Below, in pieces: positions 7,144-15,135 of a stretch of 38,146 nucleotides of DNA (positions within the stretch are counted from its first letter, which is position 1; each line of letters starts with the position of its first letter). The DNA comes from Bacteroidales bacterium (GTDB taxonomy: Bacteria > Bacteroidota > Bacteroidia > Bacteroidales > Bacteroidaceae), in the NCBI GenBank assembly GCA_018064685.1, contig JAGHUS010000027.1, positions 1 through 38,146 of the forward strand. The letters are read 5' to 3'. The position numbers were made by a program, and so were the translations under genes. The notes under the pieces were generated by a model, which was not told the DNA's origin, did not search any database, and was given only the letters and a program-made list of their open reading frames with translations.

Positions 7144-8913
7144 TCAAAAGGAAGTAATCACTAATCCCAACTTCTTGCTGACGTCAATAAATTGCATAAA
7201 AGCAGCGGGCTTGCCAGACACTGTGGTAGGCCAGTTGGTGGTAATCATGAAACGACAATCGGATGCCTGCAAGAAGTCACTGTCCTGCAGCTTATCCTTA
7301 TCCTTGAAAAAGCCCAACTTCTTTTGGTCGTTCTCCCAATAGTCGTTGTACAGAGCTTCACCAAGAAAGACTGTTGACATATTCTTCTTGATGCAGAATG
7401 CCTCCTGAATCTGCTCAAGCGTACAACCTGAGTGCGTATCGATATACTTCTGTACCACATCGCGCACCAACTCCGTCTTTCGGTCATACTCTTTGCCCTC
7501 AAAACGGTATTTTGACGTATCACGATTAAACTTCGTCAGCTTTGGAGCTGTATCAAATGCTTTCAGATTGGTTACCGCCGACTGCTGAATGATAGATGCA
7601 ACAATCTCGCCCAGTTGAGCATCGTTATTGATAATAGTGAGCAGCTTGTTGAGCAAACCGGAAACTTGGAAAGCTCGGTTGCTCAAATAGGTATCTTGCT
7701 GACACATACGGAATACAATCTTCTCCCAATCCTCATCAAATTCCTCAGTTGCATTAAGCGACTCCAATTCATCTGCCGTCAGTCTGCGCAGTTTCAAACG
7801 CGATGCGGTGCTGTCGTTCCACGACTTATAGTCAGGCTCCTCCACCAACTGATTGTAGACATAGGGATACGCTATCTGAGTACATACCAGAGCAAAGTTA
7901 ATCAGCTTACTGCGGCTGTCAGCCTGATTATTTGCCATCAGGTCGGCGTTGATAATGGAAATCAGCGACAGGGTGTTGGTCAGACGTTTGAGCGAACGGG
8001 GATTGGAACCTACCGACAGGCGTGCAATCTCACTCAGGCTCTCTGTCAATTGTGCATCAGCCAATTCCTGAGGCGTAAAGAATTCTATCTTTGTCAACGC
8101 GTCAACCAGGAAGCCATCAATGCTATACGATGCTACAGGCATGGAGAACGGCAACTGTATTATCTTGTCGAAGAACGAACGGAACTCACGCTCATTCTTG
8201 TCAGTCAGTTCACCGAACTTAGGCTTCAATCCCTTGATTACCACATCATAGTCGATAGCCAGGATGAAAATGCAATGCTCCAGGTCAAAGATATTCTTAA
8301 GCAACTCCAATATCTCCACAGCCATAGGCGGATCGATACGATCCAGGTCGTCGATGTAGAAGGTGAAGCCAATCCTTCTGCTATCCTGTCCTAGTGTCTT
8401 ACTAATCAACGACGATATCTCCTTCTTCAGTTGTACGATATCAGACTCGGGACTATCCGAGGAAAAAACATTGGCCACACCATCAATAGTTTCACCGTCT
8501 ACACCCACCACACCAGCAGCAATCTTAGTGCCAGTCATGGCCAATTTCCCAAAGAGTTTGCCTATCTTCTTTTTGCTCTCATTCCATCCAGAATCCTTCG
8601 GGTTCAAAGCTGCAATCTGGCTTATGATACCCTCAAGAATACTCATGATAGCTTGGCTTGGTGTCTTCATCAGCGAATACTGCCAGGTATTAATCCAAAT
8701 GGGATAGTATGGTGCACCGTCTTCATCACACAGGTGCCACCTTAGCAGGTTCATCAGCGAAGTCTTACCGCTGCCCCACTCACCCTGCAGGGCAATTGTG
8801 ATAGGAGTCTCAGTATGACGGATATACTTAACTAGTGCATCCTGATAAATCTTCACGCCAAACAAGTCCTCTTGGGTATGATTGCGAGGTACGTCAATAA
8901 TGCTTGATTTCAT
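7144..8913 (-). CDS. KAP family P-loop NTPase
   Basis: A 589-aa KAP-type STAND-related ATPase. Walker A is GEWGSGKTS (44-52), the KAP-typical WINTWQYS lies at about 73-80, and Walker B is FTFYIDDLDR (183-192), followed by DPPMAVEILELLKNIF and the ILAIDYDVV strand. A moderately hydrophobic stretch lies between Walker A and B (about 118-137), but I see no clear transmembrane hairpin. The C-terminal third is of unknown function. Known relatives include PifA, which excludes phage T7, and eukaryotic ARMS/Kidins220. It is the last intact gene of the long minus-strand cluster, 22 nt after pcp. A role as energy-dependent sensor or effector is inference. Confidence 0.85.
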   Translation of the reverse strand: MKSSIIDVPRNHTQEDLFGVKIYQDALVKYIRHTETPITIALQGEWGSGKTSLMNLLRWHLCDEDGAPYYPIWINTWQYSLMKTPSQAIMSILEGIISQIAALNPKDSGWNESKKKIGKLFGKLAMTGTKIAAGVVGVDGETIDGVANVFSSDSPESDIVQLKKEISSLISKTLGQDSRRIGFTFYIDDLDRIDPPMAVEILELLKNIFDLEHCIFILAIDYDVVIKGLKPKFGELTDKNEREFRSFFDKIIQLPFSMPVASYSIDGFLVDALTKIEFFTPQELADAQLTESLSEIARLSVGSNPRSLKRLTNTLSLISIINADLMANNQADSRSKLINFALVCTQIAYPYVYNQLVEEPDYKSWNDSTASRLKLRRLTADELESLNATEEFDEDWEKIVFRMCQQDTYLSNRAFQVSGLLNKLLTIINNDAQLGEIVASIIQQSAVTNLKAFDTAPKLTKFNRDTSKYRFEGKEYDRKTELVRDVVQKYIDTHSGCTLEQIQEAFCIKKNMSTVFLGEALYNDYWENDQKKLGFFKDKDKLQDSDFLQASDCRFMITTNWPTTVSGKPAAFMQFIDVSKKLGLVITSF

Positions 8914-8935
8914 ATTTGTTCGTTATATGTTAGTT

Positions 8936-9538
8936 TTACAGATAATCAAATTGTTCTTTCTCAATTAGTCTACTTACTAAACGAGCCACACAGCCAACCA
9001 TCTCTGGCAGAGGCATACATTGATAAGACGGAAGGTGAATGAAGCCACATTGCGTTAAAGCGTTACGACGGGCCAGTTCATGCAAAGCTGCGTAAAATAC
9101 CGCGTTGCAGACATATGTGCCAGCCGTATTGGAAATCTTGATGGGACAATCAGTTTCGCCTTCCATCCACACTTTCATCTCTTTGATGGGCAATGTGCTG
9201 AAATAGGCGGCTGGTGCGTCAAAGACTACAGATTTGTCATGAGGTATAAGTCCATCATTGTCCTGCTTCGACGCATCCATGCAGTTTATGGCCACACGCT
9301 CGATGGAGAGATGTGTGCGTTTGCGCGCCACACCTAGAGATACGATATAGTCGTATTCAGCATGCAGGTAGAGCCATTGCCTCAATTTGCGAGGAGCCTG
9401 TTCAAAACTAACAGGCAAAATGAGTGTGTCAACAACCGTCCCACCGAATGTCATTGATGATAGTGCCTGTACCACCTCCATCGAGGGATTTATACTAATG
9501 TCTCCAAAAGGTTCAAAGCCTGTGAGTAATATTCTCAT
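8936..9538 (-). CDS. pcp: Pyroglutamyl-peptidase I
   Basis: A family C15 cysteine peptidase of 200 aa from this start, removing N-terminal pyroglutamate. The entry motif RILLTGFEPFG is followed by the catalytic Glu in SIERVAIN, the nucleophilic Cys in NTAGTYVCNAVFY and the catalytic His in GFIHLPS. The usual glycine-rich segment before the Glu motif reads GVARKR here, which is a divergence. I choose the Met before RILLTGF (9538), which is where the family normally begins; a start at 9553 is also possible. Either way it overlaps the 3' end of the ion-channel gene (stop at 9513), so the two are translationally linked. A peptidase is unexpected in this gene set. Confidence 0.85.
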   Translation of the reverse strand: MRILLTGFEPFGDISINPSMEVVQALSSMTFGGTVVDTLILPVSFEQAPRKLRQWLYLHAEYDYIVSLGVARKRTHLSIERVAINCMDASKQDNDGLIPHDKSVVFDAPAAYFSTLPIKEMKVWMEGETDCPIKISNTAGTYVCNAVFYAALHELARRNALTQCGFIHLPSYQCMPLPEMVGCVARLVSRLIEKEQFDYL

Positions 9539-11240
9539 CGATATATCCGTCATAGCCCATGTCCTTTACCTTCAGTTCGGGCGATAGTTCTTTCTTTACT
9601 TCTGGCTCAATGATGGCATTAATCTGATCTGCAAAATCTTTTGCAATGGCAATAGCCCTCATATCCCAACACGTCACGCTCCATGCCACACGTAGCATGA
9701 CAGCATTGACTTTATGCTCAAGATGACGAGCAAAATTCTTCGGATTATTGGTGTTATGGTATCGCTGACGATCACTCAACAATCCGTATTTCTCCTCGAG
9801 CATCTGGGTGCAAGCTTTATAGAAAGTATCAAAGAGAGGGATGTCGTTGAGCATGATGTTCGGATCGTCATAGGTTTCATCCCCCTTCTTGCCTCCATAT
9901 TCAAAATGAAATTGAGTGGGGAACTCGGGTTCTTGTGCACCACTGGCAGCCATTACCACAAACAGCCACTTGTCTTCCGAATCAACCAAACGATTCATAT
10001 CATCCATGAACTCCTGCTGATGGGGGTGCAGATTGTTTGCATCATAAGTGTAAAATGAACGGTAGGGACGGACCTGTCCTATTTCCTTACCTACATAATT
10101 AAAACCTCCTATCTTGGCTAGGTAATACCCCCACCATCCCATCACTGGGTCAACGATATTGCTTGGTGTAAAGATAGTCACCTTCGAGCCTCGATCGATA
10201 CACATGCCATAGGGGGTATTCAGTGTGAAATGTTCTATAGCCAATCTGTCTACTGGATGCTTGTCAGAGGGTTGTGTGCACGATAGATTAATGATACGGA
10301 AATGATCATCCTTGTTAGCTGCCTCTAAAATGTCATTTTCTGTCATACCCATTCTAGCTTGGATTTCCATAATAGGAATATAACGTGGACATATCTGAAA
10401 ACCCGTAGGTCGGTCTAATTTACGTTCAAAGGAAAGGTGCAATTTCTTTACGTTCTCTTTGACCTCTTCCTCGTGCTGCTCCTCATTCATCACATCCGAG
10501 AACGCACCGCCAATGATACCTGCAGGCACAGCAAAGATGGCCACGCCCAATATACCCACGATGAACGCAATGACTTGACCTAGGACGGTGATGGGGGGCG
10601 TGTCAGCAAAGCCACCAGGGTCGCCCACATACTGTGCAAAGGCCCAAGCCACCGACATCCAACCATTGCAATAGACATCCGGCTGCACCTCATGCTCAAC
10701 GAAGAAGAGTACAAAGGATAGGATTATGGTCGTGATGACCAACAACTGCATGCTGATAATCATCTCCGTCTTGCAACGCTTCACGGCCTTTGCCATAAGG
10801 CGGGCCGACTTCATATACCTAAACACACGCAGCAGGCGGAAGACTCTCAGCACGCGCACCAGACGAAGTGACTTGAAGACAGTAAAGTTGAGTGGCAGGA
10901 ATAGACCTAAATAAAACGTATATGTGGCAAGGAAGTCCAGCAGGCCATAGAAAGATAAGCAATAGCGCACGCGCCCCATGAAACCCTTGTACTTGTCGTC
11001 AAGCAGGTCAGCACACCAAATGCGCAAAGTCACCTCAACAGTAAACATCGCAGTAGTGAGGACATCAATCCAATGCAGTATTCCTCCATACTCTGCTACC
11101 ACGCTATCAAAGGTAGAGAGAAACACCTCAACCACTGACAGCACAATGAGGCTGATGATGGTATAGTCAAAAACGTTTTTCCATTGCAAGGTCTCCAGAT
11201 TGTCATCGAAGATACGTGCAAGTTTCTGTTTGAATGTCAT
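9513..11240 (-). CDS. Voltage-sensor ion channel with large C-terminal domain
   Basis: A 575-aa ion-transport-family protein. Six membrane segments fit S1 (about 24-44), S2 (55-75), S3 (95-115), S4 with arginines every third residue at 126, 129, 132, 135, 138 and 141, S5 (about 160-182) and S6 (about 220-247). The pore loop reads WAFAQYVGDPGGFADTPPIT where potassium channels have TVGYGD, so ion selectivity cannot be assigned. The remaining roughly 320 residues are soluble and not recognised; they are rich in aromatic and acidic residues and include SKVTIFTPSNIVDPVMGWWG and DKWLFVVMAASGAQEP. The gene starts 15 nt after the outer-membrane protein gene and overlaps pcp. Confidence 0.8.
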   Translation of the reverse strand: MTFKQKLARIFDDNLETLQWKNVFDYTIISLIVLSVVEVFLSTFDSVVAEYGGILHWIDVLTTAMFTVEVTLRIWCADLLDDKYKGFMGRVRYCLSFYGLLDFLATYTFYLGLFLPLNFTVFKSLRLVRVLRVFRLLRVFRYMKSARLMAKAVKRCKTEMIISMQLLVITTIILSFVLFFVEHEVQPDVYCNGWMSVAWAFAQYVGDPGGFADTPPITVLGQVIAFIVGILGVAIFAVPAGIIGGAFSDVMNEEQHEEEVKENVKKLHLSFERKLDRPTGFQICPRYIPIMEIQARMGMTENDILEAANKDDHFRIINLSCTQPSDKHPVDRLAIEHFTLNTPYGMCIDRGSKVTIFTPSNIVDPVMGWWGYYLAKIGGFNYVGKEIGQVRPYRSFYTYDANNLHPHQQEFMDDMNRLVDSEDKWLFVVMAASGAQEPEFPTQFHFEYGGKKGDETYDDPNIMLNDIPLFDTFYKACTQMLEEKYGLLSDRQRYHNTNNPKNFARHLEHKVNAVMLRVAWSVTCWDMRAIAIAKDFADQINAIIEPEVKKELSPELKVKDMGYDGYIDENITHRL

Positions 11241-11255
11241 ATCTTATGTTTTATG

Positions 11256-12035
11256 TCAGTTTATCTGCCAAGCCACACCAAATGCCACACTGAAGTAATT
11301 TCTTGGTTGATTGAAATGCATGTCTGCAGCAAGATCGATCTGAACGCGTGGAGCAACCATATAGGCAGCTCCTATTTCTGTTGCGCAAAGGAACTTCTTA
11401 TCATACCACTGCTTGTCACTGCTAAAATAGTTGTAGCTTTCAAAAAAGCAAGATAGTTTGTCGGCTGGCTGGAAGTTGAAACAAGCAGCAAGAAAACAGT
11501 CAGGATTAGCCTTGTCGCCATTCCAGTCACCACCTATATCATAGCCCACATTAAACCACGAGCATACATCATTTTGAAACAGCAAGTGCAATTGCCCTCC
11601 TGCATGTTGAGGCAGGAAACTATGCTTTTTACCACCCGGTATCAGTATGTTACCCATCAGCGATACCTTGGGCACGCCTTTCCAACCATCAAAAAGCTTA
11701 ACTTTAGTGCCAAGTGCCACATTGGCAACTCCATAGTTCCAGTCTCCGCCTGCGGTATGAGCAAGCGCATTGTCAATTTGGAAACGCAGTTCACAGTTGT
11801 TGGTTAGACCAAGTCGGAAGAGCGAGTTGTTAAGTGTTATCCCCTGTTCATTACCTCTTTCCGCCCACTCATAGGCTACACCTGTCTCCCATTGTATCTT
11901 CCATTGGGGCATAATATCAACTCCCGTAGAGTTGCCTGGACGGTCTGCAGAGAAAGAAATATCTTCCTGGGCATGAACCATTAATGCACAGAATAGTAAG
12001 ATGACTGCAAATGTGTGTTTTAACATAAAATTCAT
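11256..12035 (-). CDS. Outer-membrane beta-barrel (MetA-pathway transporter-like)
   Basis: A 259-aa exported protein. The signal peptide is LKHTFAVILLFCALMVHAQ, followed by the SADRPGNSTG motif and alternating amphipathic strands ending in an aromatic-rich strand (FSVAFGVAWQIN), as in outer-membrane barrels. It resembles the putative MetA-pathway-of-phenol-degradation/transporter family (PF13557), whose members are barrels of unsettled function. The start may be Met 1 or Met 4. It sits between the membrane-anchored 427-aa protein and the ion channel with short gaps, which suggests a role in an envelope-spanning assembly (inference). Confidence 0.7.
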   Translation of the reverse strand: MNFMLKHTFAVILLFCALMVHAQEDISFSADRPGNSTGVDIMPQWKIQWETGVAYEWAERGNEQGITLNNSLFRLGLTNNCELRFQIDNALAHTAGGDWNYGVANVALGTKVKLFDGWKGVPKVSLMGNILIPGGKKHSFLPQHAGGQLHLLFQNDVCSWFNVGYDIGGDWNGDKANPDCFLAACFNFQPADKLSCFFESYNYFSSDKQWYDKKFLCATEIGAAYMVAPRVQIDLAADMHFNQPRNYFSVAFGVAWQIN

Positions 12036-12080
12036 TCTTTATTTTATACTCGTATTGTAACACGTTAACGTATCATCAGG

Positions 12081-13364
12081 CTAATAGATTTCCTTATCTT
12101 CTTTTTTTATCCTATACACAGGTCTACAGTATTCCGTCTTAGGCACTGCGGTAAGTGCTTCGAGCCACACATAGTTATTGTAGCGGATGCGTTCGTTCTC
12201 GTAGCCCATATAGATAGTCGAATGCCCGTTTGTGGGGATTCGGCCATTGCACGACTGTGTGCCAAGAGTGGAATAGTCAAGATTATACTTCAGCTTTGTA
12301 GGATCCTCACCATTCTGGAACTTGCGTGCCTGCCCCTCGTCATAGAATACATACATGTTAATATACGCATCACCCTCGCGTTCAGGCAGGTTCAATCCAA
12401 GCAGCGTGCTGAAAAGGCCCGTACCATGCTGGCTCTCATACAGAGGCAGGCCCAGGAACTTCACTTTATGGTAGCTCGTTGTCATGTTCTCGCAGAACTT
12501 GCCATCCTCGTTATGGTTGTATTCGTTTGTCGAGATACGCAGCGAGTAGAGCACGTCCTTGACGCCACGCGGCACCTTTATGGCTACGATAGCTCTTGAG
12601 GCGCCCGAGAAGGAAGCCTTAAGCTGTCCTCTGAGTGTGAACTTACGAGGCTCTTCAAAGAGACTACGCATCTCCACTCCATCTATCCGTTGTGCATCAG
12701 GATCGTGGCTGCTCACCGTTTCTGATGTCGTCTCCACCTCCTCTGGCGAAGCAAAACGAATGCCATCCGCCACATAAAGGTGAGCTGCCACATCGGCATA
12801 TTGCTGTTGGTCATTGGCTATATCAACAAGATAGATGGCCGAATGCTTAATCTCTAAGACCTCGTTCACACGGGTAGTCCTGCCATAGTCCTTTACTACC
12901 TGTCGCGAATCAGCATTATAGATTCTCACGCTACTGGCGTGCTGCAGATTGACTTGGCACTTCATGTTCTCCCCACGCTTGGCATAGAAGGGGAATACGG
13001 CCCGCTTGGATATCAGCGTGTCTTGCGCATCGACAATAGACACAGGGATGTTTTTCAGGCACTTCTCTACGGTCTCCTCCGTCTCGCAGAGAAAAGCCTC
13101 AAATTCCTCCTTGTGGTCATTATATTCTTCGCGCGCAGCACCATAATAATGTTCCTTTTCTTGGTTTATCTCGTCTATATTCTCAAGTACAACACGAAGA
13201 TTCTTTGCACTCTCATCGCTCTTCAGGCGTTTCACATTATCCTTAAGTTCTCTGTATTGCACAGAAAACTTATCGGTTGGATCGTCCCACATGTGTATAC
13301 ACTTGTCAATCAAATTGAATACTACTGCAGCAGCAACAACCCCACCTATTACTTTCCACTTCAT
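12081..13364 (-). CDS. Membrane-anchored protein of unknown function
   Basis: A 427-aa protein that I do not recognise. An N-terminal anchor (KVIGGVVAAAVVFNLIDK, about 4-21) is followed by a charged helical, probably coiled-coil stretch (about 30-105), then mainly beta-type sequence to the end. Segments such as FPFYAKRGENMKCQVNL and SAIYLVDIAND resemble immunoglobulin-like or jelly-roll sandwiches seen in secreted carbohydrate- or ligand-binding proteins, but this is weak. It probably faces the periplasm. It lies 18 nt after a small coiled-coil gene and 45 nt before the barrel gene. Confidence 0.7.
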   Translation of the reverse strand: MKWKVIGGVVAAAVVFNLIDKCIHMWDDPTDKFSVQYRELKDNVKRLKSDESAKNLRVVLENIDEINQEKEHYYGAAREEYNDHKEEFEAFLCETEETVEKCLKNIPVSIVDAQDTLISKRAVFPFYAKRGENMKCQVNLQHASSVRIYNADSRQVVKDYGRTTRVNEVLEIKHSAIYLVDIANDQQQYADVAAHLYVADGIRFASPEEVETTSETVSSHDPDAQRIDGVEMRSLFEEPRKFTLRGQLKASFSGASRAIVAIKVPRGVKDVLYSLRISTNEYNHNEDGKFCENMTTSYHKVKFLGLPLYESQHGTGLFSTLLGLNLPEREGDAYINMYVFYDEGQARKFQNGEDPTKLKYNLDYSTLGTQSCNGRIPTNGHSTIYMGYENERIRYNNYVWLEALTAVPKTEYCRPVYRIKKEDKEIY

Positions 13365-13382
13365 ATTCTTCCCGAGAATTGC

Positions 13383-13625
13383 TTATTTCTCCCTTTTCAA
13401 TTGTTCACGTGCTTTCTCGATCTCGTATTTCAGAGATTCGATTTTGCGGTCATGAGATGCAGCTCTATCCACTTTCGATTTGCGATAGGATGCCTTGCCT
13501 CCCACTGTTTTTTCGTTCTTTATCCTTTCGGCATAATAGGCATTGTCCTTCTTCTTGCTCTCCCGTTCATATGTCAACTGAGCGCGAAGATCAATAATAC
13601 GTCTTTTATAGTACTCTTTACTCAT
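13383..13625 (-). CDS. Small charged coiled-coil protein
   Basis: An 80-aa protein made of two strongly charged helices (about 1-33 and 50-80) separated by a Lys/Gly/Ser-rich linker. There is no signal peptide, membrane segment or known motif. It is basic and could bind nucleic acid or pair with the coiled coil of the next gene, 18 nt downstream. It is the first gene after the terminator-like hairpin at 13671-13717, so its expression may depend on read-through. Function unknown. Confidence 0.6.
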   Translation of the reverse strand: MSKEYYKRRIIDLRAQLTYERESKKKDNAYYAERIKNEKTVGGKASYRKSKVDRAASHDRKIESLKYEIEKAREQLKREK

Positions 13626-13670
13626 TGCATTTCAGTTTGTCACGTTTTACTAGTGTTTGGAGTTTAACAG

Positions 13671-13717
13671 AAAAAAAGAGTATAGGGGAGACAGAAAGCC
13701 TCTATCTTCCCCTATAT
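13671..13717 (-). terminator. Terminator-like hairpin inside the cluster
   Basis: On the minus strand the arms tataggggaaga and tctcccctata form an 11-bp stem with a 13-14-nt loop, followed closely by a run of seven T (13671-13677). It lies between the 104-aa gene and the 80-aa gene. No TAnnTTTG box follows before 13625, so it probably acts as a partial terminator that sets the ratio of upstream to downstream genes. Confidence 0.65.
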
Positions 13718-13720
13718 AAT

Positions 13721-14035
13721 TTACTTACCAGCACCTACAAGTGTCTTGCTGTTGTCGGCCAAAGCGGTGTCATTAGCATTTGCTACCTGTACACCGATGC
13801 CCCATGCCTTAACAAACTCCTCTTCGAATGTGCCAACCTTCTTGTTGCCACCAACGGTCAGCTCGCCACCCTTTGCACCTTCCGCACGGATTGATGCGAG
13901 TGTTGCCGAGTCATCAGCCATCTTGCCCTTGCAGGTGGGAGACATGTAAACACGAAGTGAACTACCGAAAGCAGCCTTGAAATCTGCTTTCAACTTGCGT
14001 ACTGTGGTACGACCATTAATCTTAAGATCTGCCAT
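13721..14035 (-). CDS. Duplicated beta-alpha-beta domain protein, paralog A
   Basis: A 104-aa protein made almost entirely of two tandem units of about 45 aa. Unit one has LKINGRTTVRKLKADFKAAF, then GSSLRVY and MADDSATLASI. Unit two has LTVGGNKKVGTFEEEFVKAW, then GIGVQVA and LADNSKTL. The shared pattern is strand, G-x-x-x-V, an amphipathic helix ending Phe/Trp-Gly, strand, and a D-[DN]-x-x-T-L turn. Three more copies lie in the same cluster (14100, 15920, 17974). I recognise similar uncharacterised small proteins in Bacteroidetes but no function. There is no signal or membrane segment. Confidence 0.7.
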   Translation of the reverse strand: MADLKINGRTTVRKLKADFKAAFGSSLRVYMSPTCKGKMADDSATLASIRAEGAKGGELTVGGNKKVGTFEEEFVKAWGIGVQVANANDTALADNSKTLVGAGK

Positions 14036-14099
14036 AATTTTTTAATGATAAAAGGTAATATTGTAAAAATGATATATCTGCTTTAGGCTACTTTAAAAA

Positions 14100-14675
14100 C
14101 TAAAATACGTATCCTTGAGAAGCTTTGTTGATAAGAGCAGTACTGATTTTGCTGCAACCCATTTTTTTTGCCCATTCATTAGCTGCAGTGAGTGTCATAT
14201 CATTGAAAGAACCAAGAGGGAAATACAAAACGTGACCACTATAATTTGATATTCCTATTTGGCATGCTATGCCGAGTTCTTTCCAAAAGAAATCTTCTAT
14301 TGATTGAACCTTTGAACGACCATGCATCGAGAGTTCTTTGTCTGAAGGTTTCTTTCGGGCAGCACTGATAGTTTTAGATGTATTGATACACTTCACATTG
14401 ACACTCTTCGTTCTGTCAGCATCAATGATAAAGCACAAAAGTAAGTATTCAAACTTCTTTGAGAACTGCGTTTGCAAAGTTTTCATCAATTTGTTGCCGC
14501 TCACAGTTATCTCACCACCGACTTTTTCTGCAGGTTTGGCCGCGGTCGTTTTCTTGGCAGCAGGCTTAGCAGCAGTTGTCGTCTTCTTCGCAGCAGGTTT
14601 GGCAGCGGTTGTTTTCTTGGCAGCGGGCTTTGCTGCTGTAGTCTTTTTAGCAGTTGTTGTTTTCTTTACTACCAT
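14100..14675 (-). CDS. H1-like tail fused to beta-alpha-beta domains, paralog D
   Basis: A 191-aa protein. Residues 1-50 are a low-complexity Lys/Ala/Thr/Pro tail built from AAKPAAKKTT repeats, like the C-terminal tails of histone H1 and bacterial H1 homologs, which bind DNA. The rest has two diverged units of the cluster's duplicated domain: EITVSGNKLMKTLQTQFSKK and ELSMHGRSKVQSIEDFFWKE followed by LGIACQI. The C-terminal residues (about 150-191) add a D-M-T-L motif and an extra helix. This suggests a DNA- or polyanion-tethered version of the same module. The tail is prone to replication slippage. Confidence 0.65.
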   Translation of the reverse strand: MVVKKTTTAKKTTAAKPAAKKTTAAKPAAKKTTTAAKPAAKKTTAAKPAEKVGGEITVSGNKLMKTLQTQFSKKFEYLLLCFIIDADRTKSVNVKCINTSKTISAARKKPSDKELSMHGRSKVQSIEDFFWKELGIACQIGISNYSGHVLYFPLGSFNDMTLTAANEWAKKMGCSKISTALINKASQGYVF

Positions 14676-14704
14676 ATCGATTACTTTTTAATATGTTTAT
14701 TTCT

Positions 14705-15112
14705 TTACTGCTCGTTTATAAAAGCGATAAGCTTGCTTCCGAACTGGCGGGTAGTCCATGCAGTATCGTACTCAAAGCCTATCTGCTCAGAGATTTCGCG
14801 CAGAGCCCCCTTCACATTATCATAGTCCTTGAATACCTGGATAGAACCTGTTTCAGTCTTGAAGATCACGTATTCTCCATACTCAGCACTTGCTTCGTCC
14901 TTGGTTGCCACATGCTCGCCAGTGATGTGCTCAATGAGTTTCTTTCCAAACTGCTGAGTGTTCCAGTTTGTGTCATATTCAAAACCAGATGCCTCTGCCA
15001 CTTCGCGAAGTGCACCTTTATCATTGTTATAATCCTTGGCAACCTTGATGGCGCCCTCTGCACTGCATGAGATCATATACTCACCCGAACGTGCGTTCTT
15101 GATTTTTGCCAT
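14705..15112 (-). CDS. Protein of two tandem 57-residue repeats
   Basis: A 135-aa protein whose halves are clear copies. The first runs from GEYMISCSAEGAIKVAKDY through GALREVAEASGFEYDTNWNT to QQFGKKLIEHI. The second runs from GEYVIFKTETGSIQVFKDY through GALREISEQIGFEYDTAWTT to RQFGSKLIAFI. Each unit predicts two or three strands followed by two helices. No family is recognised. It has no signal peptide and is probably cytoplasmic. It is tightly packed between the PD-(D/E)XK-like gene (23 nt) and the H1-tailed gene (29 nt). Confidence 0.7.
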   Translation of the reverse strand: MAKIKNARSGEYMISCSAEGAIKVAKDYNNDKGALREVAEASGFEYDTNWNTQQFGKKLIEHITGEHVATKDEASAEYGEYVIFKTETGSIQVFKDYDNVKGALREISEQIGFEYDTAWTTRQFGSKLIAFINEQ

Positions 15113-15135
15113 AATTATTGATTCATTTAAATTAG

